NCBI RefSeq assembly: GCF_022369455.1
Contig: NZ_CP059599.1
Coordinates: forward strand, 1,330,409 to 1,394,408
DNA: 64,000 nucleotides
From: Campylobacter sp. RM5004
GTDB lineage: Bacteria; Campylobacterota; Campylobacteria; Campylobacterales; Campylobacteraceae
Direction of reading: 5' to 3'
The position numbers were made by a program, and so were the translations under genes. This document shows, in pieces, positions 1-8,671 of the stretch. Within the stretch, counting starts at the first letter, position 1; every line of letters starts with the position of its first letter. The notes below the pieces were generated by a model that did not search any database, had not been told where the DNA came from, and saw only the letters and a list, made by a program, of their open reading frames with translations.

Positions 1-1
1 G

Positions 2-1264
2 GTTATGGGAAATAGCGAAGTTGGTCACATGAGTATAGGAAGTGGTAGAGTAATTTATCAAAATCTTGTAAGAATTGATAATGCTATAAAAGATAAAAGC
101 TTAGAAAATAACAAAACCTTAAAAGACTTTTTAAGTAAATTTAAAAACATTCACATAATAGGCTTGTATAGTGATGGCGGAGTTCATTCAAGCCATATTC
201 ATTTTAATGAAATAGCAAAAATTGCAAGTGTTAAAAATAATGTTTATATGCACTTAATAAGCGATGGAAGAGATGTTTTGCCAAGCTCTTTTAAAGATTT
301 TTATAAAAACAATCCAAGTTTTATAAAACCAAGCAGTATTTCAGGTAGATTTTATGCAATGGATAGAGATAATAATCTTGATAGAACAAATGAATATATA
401 AATATGCTATTTTCAAGCGCAAATGAAAGCAATTTAGAAGATTTAATTAATAATTCTTATGAGAATAAAATCTATGATGAGTTTATAAAACCAAAGAATT
501 TAGGCTTTAGTGGGATTAATAAAGATGATGGAGTAATTATTATAAATTTTAGAAGCGATAGAGCAAGACAGATTGCAAGTGAGCTTAAAAATCGCCTAAG
601 TAAAGAACAAGTTTTATGTATGTGTGAATACGATGAAAAACTTGAGCTTAGTGTTATTTTTCCAAAAATTGATATAAAAAATACTCTTGCAGAAGTAATT
701 AGCCAAAATAATCTTATACAATTTCACACAGCAGAAACTGAAAAATACGCTCATGTTAGCTTTTTCTTTAATGGCGGAGTTGAGAAAGAATTTAAAAACG
801 AAAAACGCTCACTAATCCCAAGCCCAAAGGTTAAAAGCTATGATGAATTACCACAAATGAGTGCTTATAAAGTTTGTGATGAAGTATTAAAAGCAATGAA
901 TGAAGAGTTTCATTTCATAGTTGTAAATTTTGCAAATGGCGATATGGTAGGTCATACAGGAAATTATGAAGCTTGTATTAAAGCAGTTGAGTGTGTGGAT
1001 GAGTGTTTAGGTAAGATTATAAAAACTTGCAAAGAAAAAGATTATGCAATGATTTTAACCTCTGATCATGGAAACTGCGAAGATATGATGGATACTCATG
1101 GAAATATTCTAACAAATCACACTACTTATGATGTTGGCTGTTGGTTTTATAATTACCATAAAAATGTGAAATTAAACGATGGTAGCTTAGCAAATATTGC
1201 TGCAAGTGTGCTAAAAATACTTGATATTAAAAAACCTGATGAAATGGATGAAGCTTTATTTTAA
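2..1264 (+). CDS. gpmI: 2,3-bisphosphoglycerate-independent phosphoglycerate mutase, 5' truncated by window edge
   Basis: Interconverts 3- and 2-phosphoglycerate in glycolysis/gluconeogenesis in the cytoplasm; a two-metal (Mn) alkaline-phosphatase-superfamily enzyme. The visible part begins at the catalytic segment GNSEVGH, which carries the phosphorylated Ser. Further on are SDGRD, the GHTGNYEA metal-binding segment and the SDHGNCEDM motif. About 420 codons are present; roughly 60-70 N-terminal residues lie before the window, and the reading frame is open to base 2. The gene ends just before a strong inverted repeat (1271-1320). Identification is firm because all metal-binding motifs of the iPGM family are seen. 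Confidence 0.95.
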   Translation, partial: VMGNSEVGHMSIGSGRVIYQNLVRIDNAIKDKSLENNKTLKDFLSKFKNIHIIGLYSDGGVHSSHIHFNEIAKIASVKNNVYMHLISDGRDVLPSSFKDFYKNNPSFIKPSSISGRFYAMDRDNNLDRTNEYINMLFSSANESNLEDLINNSYENKIYDEFIKPKNLGFSGINKDDGVIIINFRSDRARQIASELKNRLSKEQVLCMCEYDEKLELSVIFPKIDIKNTLAEVISQNNLIQFHTAETEKYAHVSFFFNGGVEKEFKNEKRSLIPSPKVKSYDELPQMSAYKVCDEVLKAMNEEFHFIVVNFANGDMVGHTGNYEACIKAVECVDECLGKIIKTCKEKDYAMILTSDHGNCEDMMDTHGNILTNHTTYDVGCWFYNYHKNVKLNDGSLANIAASVLKILDIKKPDEMDEALF

Positions 1265-1270
1265 ATCTTA

Positions 1271-1320
1271 ATTCCTAATTCAAATTCTTTCAAATTTTAG
1301 TGGAATTTGAATTAGGATTT
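1271..1320. repeat. Dispersed palindromic repeat, 52-bp type
   Basis: Near-perfect inverted repeat: TTCCTAATTCAAATTC at the left and GAATTTGAATTAGGA at the right, around a short AT-rich core containing CAAATTTTAGTGG. It lies directly after gpmI and could fold into a long AT hairpin in RNA. It belongs to the window-wide family. Confidence 0.8.
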
Positions 1321-1484
1321 TAAAATCTTTTAGACCCTGCACGAATTAAAATCTTGATTTTAGTTTTATAATTCTTTTTTAAACAATCTGCTTAAAACAA
1401 AAATGAGTGAGATTTGATTTTAATTTGAATTTATATAAAGCAAATCAATATTTTTAGTTTTATAAAGTCTAAATATTATTTTTA

Positions 1485-1650
1485 AATTCCTATTTCAAAT
1501 TCTTTGAAATTTTAAACAAAAGCTATTGATAATTATTATAAGTTCGGAACAAAAATCCTAAATCCTAAATAATTCAAACAAAAGTTATAAAAGAAAAAAA
1601 TATAAAAGTATTTGAAGTTATAAGCAAAAGAATTTGAAATAAGAATTTAA
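1485..1650. repeat. Composite repeat element with Fur-box-like core (copy 1)
   Basis: It starts with a forward unit (TTCCTATTTCAAATTC) and ends with a reverse unit (GAATTTGAAATAAGAATT). Inside are TATTGATAATTATTATA at about 1524, similar to a Fur box, and TATAAAAGTATTTGAAGTT at about 1600. The same two internal phrases in the same order occur at 25040-25259, also between family units, so this is a longer member of the repeat family. Regulatory use of the Fur-like sequence is unproven; neighbouring genes converge on this gap. Confidence 0.6.
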
Positions 1651-1746
1651 AACAATGTTTAACCTTATAAAACCAAACTAAATCTTCACTTGCATTATTT
1701 TTAATTTTAAAAATTATCTTACAAGTGCTTAGAACAATTTAAAAGC

Positions 1747-1769
1747 TAATTCCTAATTCAAATTCTTTT
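1747..1769. repeat. Dispersed repeat unit
   Basis: Single forward unit (TTCCTAATTCAAATTC) in the gpmI-citF gap. Confidence 0.6.
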
Positions 1770-1891
1770 ATCTTAAGCTTTAAAATCTTGCACGAATTGA
1801 TTAGAATAATTTATGTGATTTGCTTTAATAAAAATCAAAAACCCTAATAAATCACACATTTTTCAACATTAAGATTTTTAATTTGATTGTT

Positions 1892-1944
1892 TATTCCTAT
1901 TTCAAATTCTAAAAATTACCAAAGGAATTTGAAATAGGATTTTA
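1892..1944. repeat. Dispersed palindromic repeat, 52-bp type
   Basis: Forward TTCCTATTTCAAATTC and reverse GAATTTGAAATAGGA units form an inverted pair that ends four bases before the citF stop codon. Confidence 0.75.
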
Positions 1945-1947
1945 AAA

Positions 1948-3486
1948 TTATAAAGATTTATAAATTACATCTAAAACGCTGCCATCACGATATTCTACAA
2001 CGCCTACGATTTCATCGCCAAATTTTATGCTAGCAGGTTTGCCTGTTATATTTTCTGCCATTTCTTTTAATTCTTCTATGGTATATAGCTTAATACCAGC
2101 TTTTGTGAAGTTTTCTATCAAATCAGTTCTTTTTGGATTTACAGCAATTCCATAATCCGTACAAACCACATCAACATTTGCTCCTGGGGTACAAACCGTG
2201 CTAACGCTATCTACAATGATAGGAATTCTAGCACGAATTAAAGGAGCTAATATCATTGAAATTTTTGCACCTTCGGCTGTATCTTGATGTCCGCCTATTG
2301 CTTGATTTATCACTCCTGTTGAAGTTGTAATAACATTTACATTAAAGCTTGTATCAATTTCTAAAGCTCCTAACATTACAAAATCAAGCTGATTTACTGC
2401 TGGTGTTACTAAATTTGGGTTTGCATAAAATGAAGCTGAAATCTCATAATGCTTAGGATTTTTTGCAAGTGAGCTTACTGCATCTAAATCAAAGCTTTGA
2501 GTATCAAAAAGTGCGTCCATTAAACCACTTTCATGCAAATCAACTAAAGCCCCTGTAATTCCACCTAAGCCTAAGCTTGCCTTTACATTATGCTTAATCA
2601 TCTCATCTTTTAAAAGTTTTGTAACAGCTAAGCTAGCACCTGCAGCTCCTGTTTGAAAGCTAAAGCCATTTTTAAATAAACCTGAAGCTAAAATACATTT
2701 TAAAGCATTTTGAGCAATTAAAATATCTCTTGGATTATCATTAAAGCGAATTGCACCTGAAACTATTCCTTTTGGATCTCCGATACTTTCAATCTCGCAA
2801 ACATAATCAACCATAGTTTGATCAATACTTGCAGGAAGATTTATTCCATCAACCAAATTATCAGTAATTGCAACAACTTTATTTGCATACATAGCATCAA
2901 CTTTAGCATAACCTAAACTTCCACAAGCTGATTTTCCTGTGTAGCCATTGATATTGCCGAATTTATCGCAACTTGGAGCTCCTATGAATGCTACATCAAT
3001 TTTAAGCGAACCATCTTCAATAGCTCTTGCACGGCCTCCATGTGAGCGAATAATTACAGGAGTTTTTAAACCACCTTGAGAAATAAACGAGCCTAATGGA
3101 TCTCTTAAGCCACTTGTTTGCAAGCTTGTAACAACGCCATTTTTAATATGCTCTATTAAAGGCTTATGGCAAGTTGAAAGCGAACTTGCAGCTACACAAA
3201 TATTTTTAATACCAAGCTTAGCAATCTCATCTAAAACTAGATTTACTATATAATCTCCACTTCTAAAGTGATGATGAAAGCTTATTGTCATACCATCTTT
3301 AAGCCCTGATTTAATTATCGCATCTTTTAAATCTTGTGTGATTTTATCTTGTTTTTTACCAACTCTAATTGCTGCACCGATTTTACGCTCTTTAGGTTGT
3401 TTTAACTCTCCACTATATACAACTACATCTTTATAATTTTCTATTTTATTTGGGATTTTTCTATTTACTGCGTTTAATTTAAACAT
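1948..3486 (-). CDS. citF: Citrate lyase alpha subunit (citrate:acetyl-ACP transferase)
   Basis: The alpha subunit exchanges acetyl for citryl on the acyl carrier protein subunit, the first step of citrate cleavage to acetate and oxaloacetate in the cytoplasm. The 512 residues match the CitF family length. They show CoA-transferase-like glycine-rich stretches such as GGLGGITGAL-type segments and IGGHQDTAEGAKIS near residue 400. The ATG overlaps the citE stop by one base (TAATG) with a GGAGG ribosome site before it, so translation is probably coupled. It is last in the citCDEF run. CitG/CitX, which make the prosthetic group, are not in the window. Confidence 0.95.
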   Translation of the reverse strand: MFKLNAVNRKIPNKIENYKDVVVYSGELKQPKERKIGAAIRVGKKQDKITQDLKDAIIKSGLKDGMTISFHHHFRSGDYIVNLVLDEIAKLGIKNICVAASSLSTCHKPLIEHIKNGVVTSLQTSGLRDPLGSFISQGGLKTPVIIRSHGGRARAIEDGSLKIDVAFIGAPSCDKFGNINGYTGKSACGSLGYAKVDAMYANKVVAITDNLVDGINLPASIDQTMVDYVCEIESIGDPKGIVSGAIRFNDNPRDILIAQNALKCILASGLFKNGFSFQTGAAGASLAVTKLLKDEMIKHNVKASLGLGGITGALVDLHESGLMDALFDTQSFDLDAVSSLAKNPKHYEISASFYANPNLVTPAVNQLDFVMLGALEIDTSFNVNVITTSTGVINQAIGGHQDTAEGAKISMILAPLIRARIPIIVDSVSTVCTPGANVDVVCTDYGIAVNPKRTDLIENFTKAGIKLYTIEELKEMAENITGKPASIKFGDEIVGVVEYRDGSVLDVIYKSL

Positions 3487-4379
3487 TAAAACTCCTCCTT
3501 ATAAAGCCCGCTAGCTTTTGCTAGTTCAATTACTCTTAAAGCTCTTATAATTATTGGTCTATCAACCATTTTTCCATCTACTGAAATTACTCCAATATTG
3601 TTCTTTTCAGCTTCTTTAGCTGCATTTACAACTTTTATTGCGTTTATTATTTCTTTTTCTTTTGGAGCATAAATATCATGAACGATTTTAATTTGACTAG
3701 GATGAATTACTGACTTTCCATCAAATCCTAAATCTTTAATAAATTGCACTTCTTCAGCAAAAGCAGCCTTATCTTTAATATCTGAAAAAACGGTATCAAA
3801 GCAATACAAATCATTACTTCTTGCAGCATGAACGATTTGCTCTCTTGCATAATAAAGCTCCATTGCGTGTTTGCTTCTAGTTGTTTTTAGATTTGTTACA
3901 TAATCTTCAGCACCTAAAGCAATCCCCATTAATCTATCACTTGCCTTTGCAATCTCGCAAGCATTAATTACCCCACTAGCACTCTCAATTGCTGCTAGGA
4001 TTAGTGTTTTTTTAGGACGATTTAATTTATATTCAATTTCGCTTATTAATTCATCTACTTCTTTTACTTCGTTTGCATTATCGGTTTTTGGAAGTCTAAT
4101 AACATCAACCCCTGCACTAACCATAGCAATTACATCATCTCTTCCATAAGGAGAATTAAGAGCATTTATTCTAACTACTACTTCTGTTGTGCCATAGTTA
4201 ATCTTTTTTAGAGTTTCATAAGTTAGCATTCTAGCAGCGTCTTTTGCTGAAATACTTACAGCATCTTCTAAGTCAATCATAATTGAATCACTTCCATAAA
4301 TATGTGCATCAATTAGCTTAGCAGGTGCATTGCCTGGTAAGAACATCATACTTCTTCTTAATCTATCTTTATTTAGCAT
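3486..4379 (-). CDS. citE: Citrate lyase beta subunit (citryl-ACP lyase)
   Basis: It cleaves citryl-ACP to acetyl-ACP and oxaloacetate. The 297-residue protein is a HpcH/HpaI aldolase-family TIM barrel. It shows MIDLEDAVS near residue 34 (acidic Mg/substrate motif), VVRINA, ALGAEDY and GKSVIHPSQI near residue 220, all typical of CitE. The start overlaps the citD end by seven bases, and the stop overlaps the citF ATG. CitE-like proteins also occur outside citrate lyase, but here citC, citD and citF are adjacent, so the assignment is firm. Confidence 0.95.
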   Translation of the reverse strand: MLNKDRLRRSMMFLPGNAPAKLIDAHIYGSDSIMIDLEDAVSISAKDAARMLTYETLKKINYGTTEVVVRINALNSPYGRDDVIAMVSAGVDVIRLPKTDNANEVKEVDELISEIEYKLNRPKKTLILAAIESASGVINACEIAKASDRLMGIALGAEDYVTNLKTTRSKHAMELYYAREQIVHAARSNDLYCFDTVFSDIKDKAAFAEEVQFIKDLGFDGKSVIHPSQIKIVHDIYAPKEKEIINAIKVVNAAKEAEKNNIGVISVDGKMVDRPIIIRALRVIELAKASGLYKEEF

Positions 4380-4663
4380 AATTCATTCTCCCAATTATAA
4401 TCTTTTAAACTAGCTCTAAAAATTGCAGTTTTAAGCCTTGCACGGATTACTAAATCAAGCGCTCCTTTATCTTCAATCTTAATTGTTGCGTTTTTTACTT
4501 CGTATTCATCTAAGATTTCATTAACACTTTTTAAAATATCTTCGCCAAATTGTTTATAAACACTTGAATTTAGCTCAATCTTTCTTCCAACATTTGCTGG
4601 ACTTATACTAATTAAAACATCGCCTGATTCAAGCGAACCTGCACTAGCAACGGTTGTAATCAT
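4373..4663 (-). CDS. citD: Citrate lyase gamma subunit (acyl carrier protein)
   Basis: This small acyl carrier protein (96 aa) holds the phosphoribosyl-dephospho-CoA arm that carries acetyl and citryl groups between CitF and CitE. The attachment segment GSLESGDV is at the N-terminus with the expected Ser at about residue 13; QFGED and DKGALDLVIRARL follow as in the family. I chose the ATG at 4661-4663 because AGGAG lies five bases upstream; an upstream TTG would add only one residue. There is a 56-bp gap to citC upstream. Confidence 0.93.
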   Translation of the reverse strand: MITTVASAGSLESGDVLISISPANVGRKIELNSSVYKQFGEDILKSVNEILDEYEVKNATIKIEDKGALDLVIRARLKTAIFRASLKDYNWENELC

Positions 4664-4719
4664 CAAATCTCCTAATTAATTAAATTTTTTAAGTTTTGTT
4701 TTATTATTGCAAAGATAAC

Positions 4720-5718
4720 TTAATTTTTAGTTATTAAATTATTTTTTAAATATTCATAAGTTGAATTTGTGCAGAGCAATTGTAACTCTTCATTATTTAA
4801 ATAATCCTTATCATTTAAAATAATTTTCCTAATTCTACTAGCACTTACTACTTCATTATTAATTTCAAGTCTTGGCACTTCGCAAAATCCTATTTCAAAT
4901 TCTTTTAAAATTTCTTTTGCTTTTTCATTATAATCATTTGTAATTTTATCGTTTGGCTCACTTCCAAAAAATCTAATGTTTATTCCTAAAATAGGTGCTA
5001 TTTTTGTAGCAAATAAAGTTATATCAAGTCTTGAATAAACTTCATTTATATCAGCACTATCTTTTAAAAAATATGTAGGAAATGTAGCTTTTGAGATTAT
5101 GTAATTTTTGCTTTCGTGAATTATTATATTTTTATATTCTTTTAGCTCGTTTTTAGCAATCTGTATTCTTGCATCAGTGCTAAACATACTTAAATCTTCA
5201 CTTAAAATAAATATATGTAAAATATCGCATTGCTTTAAAGCTTCTTTTATTAAATACAAATGCCCCTTACTCATAGGATTTAAATTCATTACAATTGCAC
5301 CTATTTTATTAGCTTTTTTGTAATGCTTTTCTAAATCAAATTTATACTTTTCGTAATTTAGCTTAGTATTTTCAAAAAGAGCAATATCAGGAGTTTTGCA
5401 TAATAAATAAAGCCCTAAATTTGAAAATATCTTAGCATTACATGGCTTTGTAAATATAAAATATTCATTTATATTAAGCTCTCTTAATTTATCAGCAATT
5501 TGGCTAAGCAGTGTTGCACTAAAATTATTGCCTTGCAAAGATTTATCAATGGCAATACATTTTACTATATTGCCACTTATACAAGCGCAAGCTTTTATCT
5601 CGTCGTTTTCTTCATAAACTAAAGCATATTCTATATCTTCTTCATATCTTAAATCAAATTCTTTTAAAAATTTTATTAAATTTTCTTTTTCATACTTTAG
5701 TAATAAATATCTAAACAT
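4720..5718 (-). CDS. citC: [Citrate (pro-3S)-lyase] ligase
   Basis: Activates citrate lyase by acetylating the thiol of the CitD prosthetic group with acetate and ATP. The 332 aa show an N-terminal GNAT-like half and a C-terminal nucleotidyltransferase half, with NPMSKGHLYLI (HxGH-type motif) near residue 147 and VSASRIRKI near 292. The start ATG overlaps the stop of the upstream epimerase-like gene by one base (TAATG). A unit of the dispersed repeat (4884-4905) is read in frame here as KEFEIGF. A 53-bp gap separates it from citD. Confidence 0.92.
   Translation of the reverse strand: MFRYLLLKYEKENLIKFLKEFDLRYEEDIEYALVYEENDEIKACACISGNIVKCIAIDKSLQGNNFSATLLSQIADKLRELNINEYFIFTKPCNAKIFSNLGLYLLCKTPDIALFENTKLNYEKYKFDLEKHYKKANKIGAIVMNLNPMSKGHLYLIKEALKQCDILHIFILSEDLSMFSTDARIQIAKNELKEYKNIIIHESKNYIISKATFPTYFLKDSADINEVYSRLDITLFATKIAPILGINIRFFGSEPNDKITNDYNEKAKEILKEFEIGFCEVPRLEINNEVVSASRIRKIILNDKDYLNNEELQLLCTNSTYEYLKNNLITKN
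4884..4905 (-). repeat. Dispersed repeat unit inside citC
   Basis: AAAATCCTATTTCAAATTCT on the plus strand, read on the minus strand as KEFEIGF within CitC. Only a half-unit; no matching inverted partner is nearby. Confidence 0.5.
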
Positions 5719-6629
5719 TAAAACCTAGCTTCGTGCTCTAATTGATTTTTGCAAATATCTTCAATAGAATACTCTAATTCATACTCTAAATAATTGCAAA
5801 ATTTTTCTTCATGCTTATGCTCATTTTTTAAAGCTATTGTTATATTTATGTCTTTTTTGCTTAGCTTTTCTACTAAAGCTACTAATTCTTTTACGCTTAT
5901 ACTTTCTTTACTTGCAATAGTGGTGCATATATTTTGTCTTTTTTCGTGCAATTCATTAGCAATTTTTAGATTAATATTTACAACATCATCAATATGAACG
6001 AAATGATAATTCTCATCATAAATAAAATCACGACCCAATTCAGCTTTTCCACAAGCAAGCCTTGCAACATTTTTAATTATTGAATAATGCTCGAATTCTC
6101 CTAAAAATATCTTAGAATAATATCCAGCGATATTGCAATATCTTAAAATTGCATAAGAAAAATCAGGATTAGTATTCGCATAATCACGAATCATATTTTC
6201 TGCTAAAATCTTTGTTTTAACATAAGCATCATTTGTATTCTCTAAGCCTATTTTTGCAAATATACTTGATGGATAGATTAAATTATTAATCTTATGCTTT
6301 TTCATAACCTTTAAAACTTTAAAAAGATTTATGATATTGTTTTCATAAAATGTTAGATTGTCTTTTTTGCTAAAGTTTTCATTAGTGCTTGCTGCAAAAT
6401 GAAAAACCATATCTATTTTAAATCTACTTACAACATCTTCTAAAGCATTGCCATTTGAAATATCAACTTCATAAAAATCTATTTCATAATATTTTTTAAT
6501 ATTTTTAATAGCTTTTTTATTTTTTCCACTTAAATTATCAATTCCAATAACCTTATGACCAGCTTCTAAAAACCTAGTTGCAGTAGCTGAACCAATATAT
6601 CCTGCAACTCCTGTTATTAATATAACCAC
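5718..6629 (-). CDS. NAD-dependent epimerase/dehydratase (GalE-like, extended SDR)
   Basis: Extended short-chain dehydrogenase, probably a sugar-nucleotide epimerase or dehydratase in the cytoplasm. The 303 aa show the NAD-binding GVAGYIG at residues 7-13, the acidic DN at 31-32 that binds NAD ribose, SS at 121-122, and the catalytic pair Y136/K140 (YVKTK). It resembles UDP-glucose 4-epimerase but is shorter than typical GalE (about 330-340 aa), so the substrate is left open. It overlaps citC by one base and lies nine bases after the DnaJ-like gene, hence in the same run. Why an epimerase sits with citrate lyase is unclear. Confidence 0.8.
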   Translation of the reverse strand: MVILITGVAGYIGSATATRFLEAGHKVIGIDNLSGKNKKAIKNIKKYYEIDFYEVDISNGNALEDVVSRFKIDMVFHFAASTNENFSKKDNLTFYENNIINLFKVLKVMKKHKINNLIYPSSIFAKIGLENTNDAYVKTKILAENMIRDYANTNPDFSYAILRYCNIAGYYSKIFLGEFEHYSIIKNVARLACGKAELGRDFIYDENYHFVHIDDVVNINLKIANELHEKRQNICTTIASKESISVKELVALVEKLSKKDINITIALKNEHKHEEKFCNYLEYELEYSIEDICKNQLEHEARF

Positions 6630-6638
6630 TTATCTTCC

Positions 6639-7436
6639 TTAACTCAATTTTTCTTTTAAAATTTCATAAGCTTCATTTATTTCATGAAACTTTTCTATAC
6701 CTGCTCTTAATTCATCTTCACTAAGATTTTTTGTATTTAGTATATCAGGATGATATTTTTTCGCAAGTCTTCTATATGCTGCTTTTACTTCTACTAAGCT
6801 TGCATTTGGACTTAATTCTAAGACCTTATAAGGATCTTTTATACTTTGCTTATTTTTTCGCGTATTGTTACCAAAATTAATAAATTGTGCAAATTCATTT
6901 GAAACTTCAAAAATTTCTGCAATCTCTTTTAAGGCTGAAACCTTTCTTTCGCTAAAGCCATCAATACTCGCACAAAAAAGTAAGCTTTGCATAATATTTA
7001 GCTTTTCGTGTTTATTAAGAGTAAAATTATTTTTAAGTTCTTGTGCTACAAGTTTGTAATTTTCTGGATTTTCTTTAGCGTCTTTAAAAACTTGTTTTAA
7101 TCTTTCACGCTCAACTAAATTATATGAATTTTTATCTAAGATTAGCTTTATAAACTCAGCTTCTTTAGGAGATATTACGCCATCTAGCTTTGCAATCTTT
7201 GCAATTAAAGCTACTAAATATTCAGCATATCCGCCTTTCATTTGGCTAAATTGATTATTTAAAATATTTCCTTTGAAGAAAAATGGTAGCAATATCGCTC
7301 CAATAAGCCCTAAAATAGCAGTTATAATAGTGCCAATTGCAATAGCAAAAAATGAAAAGATAGTTCTAATAATACCTTTACCAGTAATAAATCCAATAAT
7401 GCCTAAAATTATTATTAATATTAAAAATATATTCAA
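6639..7436 (-). CDS. Membrane-anchored TerB/DnaJ-domain protein (DjlA-like)
   Basis: Predicted inner-membrane co-chaperone. Domain order in 265 aa: hydrophobic N-terminus with two likely membrane segments (about 2-18 and 26-54), a TerB-like helical region (about 68-185), and a C-terminal J domain (201-265) with the HPD signature at 229-231 that stimulates DnaK ATPase. This is the DjlA arrangement. It overlaps the next TM2 gene by four bases (ATGA-type). TM2 and J domains often occur together, so these neighbours may act together at the membrane; the client is unknown. Confidence 0.8.
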   Translation of the reverse strand: MNIFLILIIILGIIGFITGKGIIRTIFSFFAIAIGTIITAILGLIGAILLPFFFKGNILNNQFSQMKGGYAEYLVALIAKIAKLDGVISPKEAEFIKLILDKNSYNLVERERLKQVFKDAKENPENYKLVAQELKNNFTLNKHEKLNIMQSLLFCASIDGFSERKVSALKEIAEIFEVSNEFAQFINFGNNTRKNKQSIKDPYKVLELSPNASLVEVKAAYRRLAKKYHPDILNTKNLSEDELRAGIEKFHEINEAYEILKEKLS

Positions 7437-7867
7437 TTTTCATCCTTTATTACACTTAAAATCTTTTGAAAATTATCATTTTTTATACCACGATAAACTA
7501 AAAATACATCAAAATAAATAAAAAAATTAATAAGTACCCATAATGCAAGGCAAGATAAGACTATCAAATCAGCATTTTCATTGCTCTCAACGCCACGCCC
7601 AAAAAGCATAGCAAGTCCTTGAAATGCAATAAACAAAAAATGTGAAATTACACCACCTAACAATCTAATAATTCCTAAAAGTATATTACCTTTATAAAAT
7701 CTATCAACTCCAAAACTTCCAAGAAATATCCCTAAAATTAATGCCATTTTAGGAGATTTTAGATTAAGCATAAAAAGAGCATTATTATTCAAATTTTTAT
7801 CTTCTAAGCTTAGTATTTGTTTAGTATTTAAATATGTTTTTAAATACAAAGCTTGATATTCTTTCAT
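7433..7867 (-). CDS. TM2-domain membrane protein 1
   Basis: The 144 aa contain a TM2 domain: a glycine-rich [16 protein letters not shown] segment (DRF motif) between two hydrophobic helices, with a third hydrophobic stretch towards the C-terminus. The N-terminal region resembles its two tandem neighbours (repeated phrase LNLKSPK before the TM2 domain), as does the C-terminal phrase [16 protein letters not shown]. Function of bacterial TM2 proteins is not established. It overlaps the TerB/J gene by four bases. Confidence 0.75.
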   Translation of the reverse strand: MKEYQALYLKTYLNTKQILSLEDKNLNNNALFMLNLKSPKMALILGIFLGSFGVDRFYKGNILLGIIRLLGGVISHFLFIAFQGLAMLFGRGVESNENADLIVLSCLALWVLINFFIYFDVFLVYRGIKNDNFQKILSVIKDEN

Positions 7868-7871
7868 TAAT

Positions 7872-7891
7872 AAATCCTATTTCAAATTCCA
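7872..7891. repeat. Dispersed repeat unit
   Basis: AATCCTATTTCAAATTCC in the short gap between the first and second TM2 genes. Confidence 0.5.
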
Positions 7892-7893
7892 CA

Positions 7894-8343
7894 TCAAATT
7901 ACCATCAAAATCTTTTGAAAATTATCCTTTTTAATCCCACGATAGACTAAAAATAAATCACAAACGATATAAATCATAAACAAAAACCATATACCAAAAC
8001 AATACAAAATGATTGTATCTATTTCTTGCTCTAAATTAGGTGGCGCAGGCGGTGCATCTGGTGCAGCATATACAATAACACTCAAAGCACTTAAAAAAGC
8101 AGTAAATAAAGCAGCATGAGAGATAAAAGACAAAATAAGCTTAATAATTCCTAAAAATATATCGCCTTTATAAAATCTATCAACCCCAAAAACACCAAAA
8201 AATATTCCTAATATCACCCCTATTTTTGGAGATTTTAGATTAAGTGCTAATAAAATCTTTTTATCTAAATTCTTATCTTTTAAACTCACTAAATCATTAG
8301 ATTTTATCTTGCCTAACAAATATACTAATTCGCTCTCTTGCAT
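7894..8343 (-). CDS. TM2-domain membrane protein 2
   Basis: The 149 aa show the TM2 core [16 protein letters not shown] after LNLKSPK, followed by hydrophobic helices. A proline-rich loop APDAPPAPP lies between helices and is absent from the two sister proteins. The C-terminus [19 protein letters not shown] is nearly identical to TM2 protein 3, and the matching nucleotides (7902-7940 and 8362-8400) are also nearly identical, so these genes arose by tandem duplication. Function unknown. Confidence 0.75.
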   Translation of the reverse strand: MQESELVYLLGKIKSNDLVSLKDKNLDKKILLALNLKSPKIGVILGIFFGVFGVDRFYKGDIFLGIIKLILSFISHAALFTAFLSALSVIVYAAPDAPPAPPNLEQEIDTIILYCFGIWFLFMIYIVCDLFLVYRGIKKDNFQKILMVI

Positions 8344-8353
8344 AAATTTTCCT

Positions 8354-8671
8354 TCAAATTACCATCAAAATCTTTTGAAAATTATCCTTTTTAATCCCAT
8401 GATAAACTAAAAATAAATCTAAAAGCCACCAAATACCAAATGTTATCAAATTTACAAAAATTTTGATAATTCCTAAAAATATATCGCCTTTATAAAATCT
8501 ATCAACCCCAAGTACTCCTAAAAATAATCCTAAAATAAGCCCTGTTAAAGGGCTTTTTAAATCAAGTAAGCATATCTTAGAAAAATCTGCATTATCTTTA
8601 GTGCTTAATATAAACAAATCTTCTTCGCTAATCTTATCTTTTAAAGCAAGCAAAGCTATTTCTTTATTCAT
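8354..8671 (-). CDS. TM2-domain membrane protein 3
   Basis: The shortest of the three tandem TM2 proteins (105 aa from the chosen start). It has the TM2 core [16 protein letters not shown] and ends in [20 protein letters not shown] chose the ATG at 8669-8671, which overlaps the prfB stop by eight bases; an ATG six codons upstream (8689) is possible. It contains two main hydrophobic helices and lacks the extra helices of its sisters. Function unknown. Confidence 0.7.
   Translation of the reverse strand: MNKEIALLALKDKISEEDLFILSTKDNADFSKICLLDLKSPLTGLILGLFLGVLGVDRFYKGDIFLGIIKIFVNLITFGIWWLLDLFLVYHGIKKDNFQKILMVI

Larger units (their letters stand above)
1265..1947. other. Gene-free gap between gpmI and citF, rich in repeats
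   Basis: About 680 bp between two convergent genes with no supported ORF. It holds at least five copies or half-copies of the dispersed TTCCTATTTCAAATTC family, a longer composite element (1485-1650) related to one at 25040-25259, and a possible hairpin with arms 1814-1821 and 849-856 of the same block (1849-1856). Short phrases such as TGCACGAATT recur at about 1338 and 1791. No tRNA or known RNA was recognised. Confidence 0.7.
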